From the NCBI GenBank assembly GCA_946530505.1, contig CAMNAD010000102.1, forward strand, positions 1-5,545: 5,545 nucleotides of DNA, read 5' to 3'. Source of the DNA: an uncultured Bacteroidales bacterium (GTDB taxonomy: Bacteria; Bacteroidota; Bacteroidia; Bacteroidales; UBA932). Below, piece by piece: positions 1 to 4,957 of the stretch (within the stretch, counting starts at the first letter, position 1; each line of letters opens with the position of its first letter). Under the pieces are notes generated by a model. That model had not been told where the DNA came from, made no database searches, and saw nothing but the letters and a program-made list of their open reading frames with translations. Made by a program: the position numbers and the translations under genes.

Positions 1-282
1 TCGTTCTTTTTCATAACCCTTTCTTTTTGTCCAACTTTTGGGGCGCAGATCATTTGTACGGGGACCTGCAGCATTATCCGAGGATTTCGCTCCAGGTCCT
101 GAAGATAGAGACGGTGGTTACATGGAAAATAGTCCGGCGACCTTGCGGCTGCCGGACTTGATCCCCTGAAAGTCGAATTCAAGAACCTGTGGTGGGACTT
201 CCGGAAAGTGGCGGAATTCATTGACATCAACAGGGAATGGCTGCTGCCGCTGTTAGATACAGTATCCCTCAAAAATGAATGA
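1..282 (+). pseudogene. Frameshifted 3' remnant of an unrecognised gene
   Basis: Two consecutive plus-strand frames look coding but are out of register. The first is open from position 3 to a stop at 159-161 and reads sensibly through about 125 (for example WGADHLYGDLQHYPRISLQV). The second is open from 133, after a TAG at 130-132, to a TGA at 280-282; it contains KVEFKNLWWDFRKVAEFIDI and then REWLLPLLDTVSLKNE. Neither has a good start codon, and the reading continues off the left edge. A single indel at about 120-133 would join them into one C-terminal stretch. I do not recognise the family. The tryptophan- and aromatic-rich, amphipathic composition argues for real protein rather than noise. 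It could be a decayed gene, or an intact gene with a sequencing error. Confidence 0.35.
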
Positions 283-322
283 TTTGTTGAGGTTGAACAG
301 TTTGTGTATTAAACAATCGAGG

Positions 323-1168
323 TTAGAAACAATCAAACTCAAGTTCGTTATTATTCTCGTTAAGGTCTATGGATAACTGAATTCTCTCTTCATATGGTTC
401 CCCATTGAACTTAATAATGTCAAATCGCAATCCCCGAAGTCTCCTTTTGAAAAGTCGTGTAACGGCTGAATGCTCATGGGATTCATCTTCGACGGATTTG
501 ATTCTTCCATTCGCCCCAATCAGGAAAGTATAATCACCCATAACGCCCGCCCAACACCGTTCATCCAACGCATTCCAATCTGTTTTGATACTCACAATTC
601 GATTGAAAATCACCCCGGCTATCTCATTATCTGGTGAATATGGATTCTCTACCAGCCGGCTTATTCCATTGGGCAAGTCCACATAGTTTTGGACCTTCTT
701 CCGGGATGTAACATAACCATTCTGGAAGGATAGATGTTCTTCTTCGATATATGTGCGGGAAAAAATTCCATCCCATCGAAGGACCTTTCCTTTGGGGATA
801 ATCAGATTTGAATTATACCAGTTAGCAAGAACTTTTCCATCCTTGACTCTACCTGGAAACAGCCGCTCTAAGCCAATACCGCCAAACCCGTATTCAAAAC
901 CAACCAAATACAATGCGTCATCAGCCAGTTCCCAAATTCCACGGTATCCTCTCCAGTTGCCAGTCGACAATAAATCTATGATGCCCATCTCACCTTGATG
1001 GTCATTCCATAACTGGTTCGATAAATCGCTTGGCAATAAGAGTTGGTAAAGAGGAATCGTATCGTTTTGTATAATCAGTAACTCCGACTGCTGGGGTGAA
1101 GCCAACAATCTAATTGACGATAGTATAAATATGCCTATTAAAAAAAGCCTGATGAGTAATGCCCGCAT
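323..1168 (-). CDS. Secreted protein of unknown function with a TonB-C-like C-terminus
   Basis: The 281-residue protein starts with a typical Sec signal peptide: MRALLIR, a hydrophobic core at residues 8-22, and likely cleavage after LLA at about residue 23. No other membrane span is visible. The middle carries an aromatic-rich stretch (STGNWRGYRGIWELADDALY, residues 68-87) followed by PGRVKDGKVLANWY and IPKGKVLRW. This pattern resembles uncharacterised Bacteroidota secreted proteins, though I cannot name a family. The last 65 residues (VMGDYTFLIGANGRIKSVED, then an R/K-rich helix, then FNGEPYEERIQLSIDL) resemble a TonB C-terminal-type beta-alpha-beta module by pattern only. It would act in the periplasm or at the outer surface. 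The start at 1166-1168 is supported by the signal peptide and by a promoter about 35 nt upstream. The gene is clearly more AT-rich than the operon to the right and stands alone, consistent with accessory or acquired DNA. Function is unknown. Confidence 0.75.
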   Translation of the reverse strand: MRALLIRLFLIGIFILSSIRLLASPQQSELLIIQNDTIPLYQLLLPSDLSNQLWNDHQGEMGIIDLLSTGNWRGYRGIWELADDALYLVGFEYGFGGIGLERLFPGRVKDGKVLANWYNSNLIIPKGKVLRWDGIFSRTYIEEEHLSFQNGYVTSRKKVQNYVDLPNGISRLVENPYSPDNEIAGVIFNRIVSIKTDWNALDERCWAGVMGDYTFLIGANGRIKSVEDESHEHSAVTRLFKRRLRGLRFDIIKFNGEPYEERIQLSIDLNENNNELEFDCF

Positions 1169-1202
1169 AGTACACCCAAATTCAATCGAAAACGGATTTA
1201 TG

Positions 1203-1234
1203 CAAATATAACGCTTAAAAAGAAAACGGACAAA
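1203..1234 (-). promoter_or_regulatory. Bacteroidota promoter for the secreted protein gene
   Basis: Read on the minus strand, TTTG (1231-1234) is followed after 20 bp by TATATTTG (1203-1210). This matches the Bacteroidota -33/-7 consensus TTTG, 19-21 bp, TAnnTTTG exactly. Transcription would start near 1196-1200, about 30 nt before the ATG at 1168. The TTTG of the -33 element is part of the 3' arm of the tRNA terminator hairpin, so promoter and terminator share bases. Confidence 0.7.
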
Positions 1235-1258
1235 CCTTCGTTTCCGACGATTTGTCCG
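1217..1258 (-). terminator. Intrinsic terminator of the tRNA-Asn gene
   Basis: On the minus strand the arms CGGACAAA (1251-1258) and TTTGTCCG (1227-1234) pair perfectly over 8 bp. The stem continues inward as a T-G wobble, a C-G pair, one G-A mismatch and T-A, C-G, G-C pairs, and closes on a GAAA tetraloop of the GNRA type. It is followed at once by TTTTCTTTTT (1217-1226). It begins 3 nt after the encoded CCA end of the tRNA, so it should end the tRNA transcript. Confidence 0.75.
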
Positions 1259-1261
1259 CTT

Positions 1262-1338
1262 TGGCTCCCCCTCGGGGACTTGAACCCAGGACCCCCTGAT
1301 TAACAGTCAGGTGCTCTAACCAACTGAGCTAAGGAGGA
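1262..1338 (-). tRNA. tRNA-Asn (anticodon GTT)
   Basis: The minus strand folds into a full cloverleaf of 74 nt (1265-1338) plus an encoded CCA (1262-1264). The acceptor arms TCCTCCT and AGGGGGA pair with one T-G wobble, and the discriminator base is G. The D stem is GCTC/GAGC around AGTTGGTTA. The anticodon stem CCTGA/TCAGG encloses CTGTTAA, giving GTT at 1302-1304, which reads asparagine codons AAC and AAU. The variable region is GGGTC and the T loop is TTCAAGT. One oddity is the T stem (CTGGG with CCCCG), which has a T-C mismatch at the second pair. It has its own promoter upstream and a hairpin terminator downstream, so it is transcribed as a single tRNA. Confidence 0.97.
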
Positions 1339-1351
1339 ATTTTGTGGACTG

Positions 1352-1382
1352 CAAAGGTAGTACAAAAAGTTTAGAGTGCAAA
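1352..1382 (-). promoter_or_regulatory. Bacteroidota promoter for tRNA-Asn
   Basis: On the minus strand TTTG (1379-1382) is followed after 19 bp by TACCTTTG (1352-1359), an exact match to TTTG, 19-21 bp, TAnnTTTG. Transcription would start near 1345-1348, some 7-10 nt before the mature tRNA 5' end at 1338. That leaves a very short leader for RNase P to remove. Confidence 0.7.
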
Positions 1383-1389
1383 ACTTTTT
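1364..1389. repeat. AT-rich inverted repeat between divergent promoters
   Basis: AAAAAGTTT (1364-1372) and AAACTTTTT (1381-1389) form a perfect 9-bp inverted repeat with an 8-nt spacer (agagtgca). It overlaps the spacer and -33 box of the tRNA promoter and lies about 30 bp upstream of the operon promoter's -7 box. It could be a binding site or simply a feature of the AT-rich region. Its stem has only one G-C pair and no known gene ends here, so it is a poor terminator candidate. Confidence 0.4.
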
Positions 1390-1394
1390 TTTAA

Positions 1395-1426
1395 CTTTTT
1401 TCGCAGTGTTTTTTTACCTATATTTG
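1395..1426 (+). promoter_or_regulatory. Promoter for the HU/Nudix/SpoIID/permease operon
   Basis: TATATTTG at 1419-1426 matches the Bacteroidota -7 box TAnnTTTG exactly. The -33 region is only T-rich (a T run at 1396-1401 without the expected G), so the upstream half is weak. Transcription would begin near 1430-1433, leaving a leader of only about 10 nt before the ATG at 1442. No Shine-Dalgarno sequence is visible. Confidence 0.6.
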
Positions 1427-1441
1427 TAGTTCGGTAGATTT

Positions 1442-2221
1442 ATGGATATTGCATTACTTTCGAAGATGATCGGCGAGCTGCTGCTCGACCATGAGGAGGT
1501 GGGCCTTCCGGGGCTCGGCGCCTTTCTGGCCGAGATGGTACCCGCCAGTTTTTCTGACAAAGGATATACCATAAATCCGCCTTACAGGCGCGTTACATTC
1601 CTCCCCAGCAGGTCGGAAGATGATTCGCTCGTAGAGCTCTACAGCAAGAGCAATGGCATAGATTATGATCAGGCCAAGGCCATTCTTCAGCATTTCCTGG
1701 AAGAAACCAAGAGGGAACTTCTGGACAAGCGCATGGTTGCTTTCCCCGGCCTTGGGCGCCTGCGTTCCACGCGACAGAACAATTTTTTCTTCATTACCGA
1801 CGAAGATCTGGACATATTCCCCGATGGCTTCGGCCTGCCGGCTGTTTCTCTTAAGAATCATTTAGAGACAAAGGAAGAGGTGCAGACCAAGGTGGAAGAG
1901 CTTGTGTCGCTGGTTCAGGCTCCTGTTCCGGAGCCGGCTCCTGCCATTGAAGAACCGGAATCTCCTGAAGTCCCCATTTCAGTAGAAGAGGCTCCCTTGC
2001 TGGAACTTGCAGAACCTGAGAAGCCGGTCAAGGTCAAGGTCCCAAGGGTACGCAAGCCTTTTCCCAAGTGGCTCAAGATAACTCTGATCACCATTCTGAT
2101 CATCGTTGCTCTTGCAGCAGTGACGCTGGCGGCTTTCGTTATCCTGGCACAGGCCGCCCCTGATTTCATCGACTCCATATTATACACCCCCGAGGAACTC
2201 CGGATAATCAATTACCAGTAG
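1442..2221 (+). CDS. Membrane-anchored HU-domain (HU-CCDC81-type) DNA-binding protein
   Basis: This 259-residue protein carries two HU-like modules near the N-terminus, about residues 1-60 and 62-135. Each has the HU-type glycine turn: GLPGLGAF at 21-28 and FPGLGRL at 101-107. The arrangement MDIALLSKMIGELLLDHEEV then NPPYRRVTF matches the prokaryotic HU-CCDC81 family of Bacteroidota. A Pro/Glu-rich acidic linker (about 141-195) leads to a basic patch (KVKVPRVRKPFPKWLK, 197-212) and one transmembrane helix (about 211-236). A 23-residue tail ends in NYQ. By the positive-inside rule the HU part is cytoplasmic, so the protein may tether DNA to the inner membrane; that role is inferred. Longer relatives can carry a periplasmic SPOR domain after the membrane helix; none is present here. 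It is the first gene of the operon, and its stop lies 2 nt before the Nudix start. Confidence 0.85.
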   Translation: MDIALLSKMIGELLLDHEEVGLPGLGAFLAEMVPASFSDKGYTINPPYRRVTFLPSRSEDDSLVELYSKSNGIDYDQAKAILQHFLEETKRELLDKRMVAFPGLGRLRSTRQNNFFFITDEDLDIFPDGFGLPAVSLKNHLETKEEVQTKVEELVSLVQAPVPEPAPAIEEPESPEVPISVEEAPLLELAEPEKPVKVKVPRVRKPFPKWLKITLITILIIVALAAVTLAAFVILAQAAPDFIDSILYTPEELRIINYQ

Positions 2222-2223
2222 AA

Positions 2224-2793
2224 ATGTCCGAACTTCTCTATCCTCCGGATCCTGCTCCGCTCTTGGCAGTAAAAGCCGTCAGGGGCAATTCCGAAATACT
2301 TCCGATAATCGACGCCAGCGGGCTGGTGACCGGACGCAGCACCCGCAGGGCCTGTCATACGCATCCCGACCTCCTGCACCCGGTCGTGCACTTGCACATC
2401 ATCGACCCTTACGACAATATCTATCTTCAGAAGCGTTCCAGTACCAAGGACCTCTTTCCAGGCCGCTGGGACACCGCTGTTGGAGGCCATGTCACTTATG
2501 GAGAATCCCTTCACGAAGCCCTTTTCCGCGAATCTGGCGAAGAACTCGCTTTCTTCGACTTCAACCCGGTATTCCTTGAGGACTACATCTGGCGCAGTCC
2601 CAACGAATCCGAGATGGTCAACATCTTCGCTACGATTACGGACAGGGACATCGACCCGGACAACGACGAAGTAGAGGAGGGAAGATGGTGGACCAGGGCA
2701 GAGATCGCCGAAGCTATGGGGAAGGATGTTTTTACCCCACAGTTCGAACAGGAATACAAAAGGATAGAGGACAGGCTATTCGTCTTATTATAG
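2224..2793 (+). CDS. Nudix hydrolase (isopentenyl-diphosphate isomerase-like branch)
   Basis: This 189-residue cytoplasmic protein has a Nudix box at residues 88-108: GHVTYGE, seven residues, then RESGEEL. The key metal-binding glutamates (E103, E106, E107) are present. The hydrophobic position after RE is serine, and the usual glycine after EEL is alanine, so the box is slightly off consensus. The flanking signature is typical of the Nudix branch related to IDI and YfcD: IIDASGLVTGRSTRRACH (28-45), LHPVVHLHI (51-59), LQKRSSTKDLFPGRWDTAVG (68-87). Such enzymes cleave or rearrange compounds with a diphosphate linked to another moiety; the substrate cannot be read from sequence. It sits 2 nt after the HU gene and 1 nt before the next gene, implying translational coupling. 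A HIT/GalT-like domain in the next gene makes a nucleotide-sugar or nucleotide substrate plausible, but this is unproven. Confidence 0.88.
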   Translation: MSELLYPPDPAPLLAVKAVRGNSEILPIIDASGLVTGRSTRRACHTHPDLLHPVVHLHIIDPYDNIYLQKRSSTKDLFPGRWDTAVGGHVTYGESLHEALFRESGEELAFFDFNPVFLEDYIWRSPNESEMVNIFATITDRDIDPDNDEVEEGRWWTRAEIAEAMGKDVFTPQFEQEYKRIEDRLFVLL

Positions 2794-2794
2794 T

Positions 2795-4957
2795 ATGGCA
2801 GACATCCACAAATTCATAAAGGACCAGTTGTCGGTGTGGCCGCTGGCGGCCGCGAATTTCCGTTCCCTGAAGAATGCGGAATACAAATATATGGATGTGG
2901 GAGGGCTTCAGGTCATCCTTCAGATGAACCCCGGCCGCATCATCTCCTCCACCGCAGAGGTGGACGAGAAATCCATTGCCGCGAGGCCCTGCTTCCTGTG
3001 CCCGGCGAACCGTCCCAAAGAGCAGTTCCACGTAAAGTACGAAGGCAAGAAGCATCGCAGCTACAATGTGCAGGTGAACCCCTACCCGATTTTCCGCAAC
3101 CACCTTGTCGTGGCCCGCGACCAGCATATAGCCCAGACCATCTGGCACCATTTCCCGGATATGCTTCTCTTTACGAAGATGTACCAGGACTTCACGGTGT
3201 TCTACAACGGCCCTATGAGCGGAGCGTCAGCTCCCGACCATCTGCACTTCCAGGCCTGCCCGAGGGAGATCCTGCCCCTCGAACTGGCAGCGGACAAGGC
3301 CCTGGACAGCGCCACCGGCGAGCTCGAGCGCGTGCAGGATGCCACTCTCTACAAATTCGAAGGCTTCACCAGGGGAGTTTACATCCTCAAGGCTACTACC
3401 CAGAAGTCGATGGCCAAGCTCTTCTACCGCCTGCTGGAATGCTCTCCGCGCAGGGAAGGGGAGAGCGAACCCCGCTTCAACCTCTATTCCTGGTACAAGA
3501 ACGGCGAGTTTCGCACCGCTGTGGTCCTGCGCTCCAACCTGCGCTCCCATCATTACTTCGCGGAAGGGGAGGAGCATCTTACGATGAGCCCCGGCGCCGC
3601 CGACATGGCGGGATACTTCGTCGTCCCCAGGGAGGAGGATTTCCGGAAGATCACCGAGGAACAGCTCCGGCAGATGGTGGACGAGGTGTCCGTGAGCGAG
3701 GAGGACGATGCGCTCGTTGTATGGCGCCTCACCCGCACACAGCCCAAGATCGACGTGGGCATCATGGCTGCCAAGGAGATAGTTTTCGAGATCATCTCCG
3801 ACGGCGCCGGCCCTCAGCGTGTGAGTTGGGTGGACGGGAAGATAAACTACAACGGTTCCCTCTACGACGAGCTCACCTTCGACGCCGTTACGCGTTCCAC
3901 CCTTTTCAGCGAGCCTACATTCATACTCCACGATATGCCCATAGGCATAGGATTCCACTGGGAGCAGAAGATTACCAGGCGCTTCGCAGGACGCCTGCGT
4001 TTCATAGTTGAAGGCGACAAGATACGGGCCGTGAACCGCATAGGGTTGGAGGATTACCTGCTTAGCGTTGTATCTTCCGAGATGCATGCTGATGCTCCGC
4101 TGGAGTTCCTCAAGGCGCACGCAATAATCTCCCGTTCGTGGGTTATGAGCAATCTTCGCACCCACGAACATTTCGATGTATGTGCAGATGACCACTGCCA
4201 GCGCTATCAGGGGCTGGACGGTGCCGTGGGACAGAATGTGCGCGATGCAATCGACCGTACCTGGGGCAGTGTCCTTACATATAAAGGAGATATCTGCGAC
4301 GCCCGTTATTCCAAATGCTGCGGAGGTACTTCCGAACTATACAGCAGCTGCTGGGAGGACAGGGACTATCCTTATCTGCAGGCTGTGCCGGATACTCCGG
4401 AAGACGGAGGAAGGCCTTTCTGCGATACCGATGACGATGAGATTCTCCGCAAGGTGCTTAACGATTACGACCTGAAGACGCGCGACTTCTACCGCTGGAC
4501 CGTCCGTTACACCCGCGACGAGCTCTCGGCACTGATAGGCAGGATCCCGGCAGCAGAGGGCTCCTGCTCCGCGTTGCTGCGCAACCCTGTACGGGAAAAT
4601 GCTCCGCAGGAGCCCTCTGCTGCCGGAATCGGCACCGTGCGGGAGTTGAAGGCCCTCAAGCGCGGGCCGTCGGGAAGGATAGTCGAACTGGAAGTCGTCG
4701 GCGACGGTGGCCGCTTGGTGCTGGGGAAGGAACTGGCCATACGCAAGGCCCTCAGCGAAAACTGCCTCAAAAGTTCCGCCTTCGAGATAGAATGGAAAGG
4801 CGACGAATGCATACTCCACGGCAAAGGATGGGGGCACGGAGTCGGCCTCTGCCAGATAGGGGCAGCGGTAATGGCTTCGCGCGGATACGATTGCGTGCAG
4901 ATTCTGCAGCATTACTATCCAGGAACGGAAATATCTGAACTGCAAGCAGATGAGTAA
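2795..4957 (+). CDS. Fusion of GalT/HIT-like DUF4922 domain to SpoIID/LytB peptidoglycan lytic domain
   Basis: The 720-residue protein has two parts. Residues about 1-310 match DUF4922 of Bacteroidota: C66-x2-C69, NH at 102-103, and DHLHFQA at 148-154. The H149-x-H151-x-Q153 triad resembles the HxHxQ site of galactose-1-phosphate uridylyltransferase, with H151 as likely nucleophile and C66, C69 and H149 as possible zinc ligands. Residues about 316-716 form a SpoIID/LytB domain. It starts at KIDVGIM, has the likely catalytic glutamate E429 in SSEM, a Cys/His cluster (H457, C463, H467, C468), CCGGTSE at 508-514, RGPSGRIVELEVVG at 623-636, and the closing GWGHGVGLCQIGA and HYYPGTEI motifs. SpoIID proteins are lytic transglycosylases that cut glycan strands. 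No signal peptide or membrane span is visible, which is odd for a wall enzyme. Residues 585-612 derive from an inserted palindromic element. The gene starts 1 nt after the Nudix stop and overlaps the permease start by 8 nt. Confidence 0.88.
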   Translation: MADIHKFIKDQLSVWPLAAANFRSLKNAEYKYMDVGGLQVILQMNPGRIISSTAEVDEKSIAARPCFLCPANRPKEQFHVKYEGKKHRSYNVQVNPYPIFRNHLVVARDQHIAQTIWHHFPDMLLFTKMYQDFTVFYNGPMSGASAPDHLHFQACPREILPLELAADKALDSATGELERVQDATLYKFEGFTRGVYILKATTQKSMAKLFYRLLECSPRREGESEPRFNLYSWYKNGEFRTAVVLRSNLRSHHYFAEGEEHLTMSPGAADMAGYFVVPREEDFRKITEEQLRQMVDEVSVSEEDDALVVWRLTRTQPKIDVGIMAAKEIVFEIISDGAGPQRVSWVDGKINYNGSLYDELTFDAVTRSTLFSEPTFILHDMPIGIGFHWEQKITRRFAGRLRFIVEGDKIRAVNRIGLEDYLLSVVSSEMHADAPLEFLKAHAIISRSWVMSNLRTHEHFDVCADDHCQRYQGLDGAVGQNVRDAIDRTWGSVLTYKGDICDARYSKCCGGTSELYSSCWEDRDYPYLQAVPDTPEDGGRPFCDTDDDEILRKVLNDYDLKTRDFYRWTVRYTRDELSALIGRIPAAEGSCSALLRNPVRENAPQEPSAAGIGTVRELKALKRGPSGRIVELEVVGDGGRLVLGKELAIRKALSENCLKSSAFEIEWKGDECILHGKGWGHGVGLCQIGAAVMASRGYDCVQILQHYYPGTEISELQADE
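4547..4626. repeat. Palindromic element inserted in frame in the SpoIID coding region
   Basis: Positions 4547-4567 and 4606-4626 are perfect reverse complements over 21 bp, 16 of them G or C; each arm carries GGCAGCAGAGGGCTCCTG or its complement. They flank a 38-nt centre that contains a smaller hairpin, GTTGC-TGC-GCAAC (4573-4585). The trinucleotide ATC borders both sides (4544-4546 and 4628-4630), with one unpaired A at 4627, as expected for a short target duplication. Element plus one ATC copy is 84 nt, exactly 28 codons (residues 585-612, starting PAAEGSC and ending QEPSAAGI). Removing it would rejoin GR to IGTVRELKALKRGPSGR, a normal-looking SpoIID core. No TAA, TAG or TGA occurs on either strand within it. 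It lacks a T tract, so it is not a terminator. Mobility is inferred from structure only. Confidence 0.8.

Noticed and set aside
283..322. Possible terminator between the remnant and the secreted-protein gene
   Set aside because: Only a very weak GTTT/AAAC pairing is visible, with no GC stem or adjoining T run, so I could not support a terminator.
753..998. Plus-strand open frame of 81 codons
   Set aside because: It is antisense to the secreted-protein gene, which has a signal peptide and promoter; the product is Ser/Pro-rich and without features.
2836..4011. Long open frame of 391 codons on the plus strand overlapping the DUF4922-SpoIID gene
   Set aside because: It is a +1-type shadow frame in G+C-rich coding DNA. 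Its product is low-complexity Arg/Pro/Gly-rich with no recognisable domain, while the main frame has clear conserved motifs throughout.
3227..4195. Minus-strand open frame of 322 codons
   Set aside because: It lies antisense to the fusion gene, has no promoter or domain, and is explained by codon bias on the other strand.
4547..4626. Palindrome read as an intrinsic terminator
   Set aside because: There is no T tract after either arm, and it lies in the middle of an intact coding frame with conserved SpoIID sequence on both sides.
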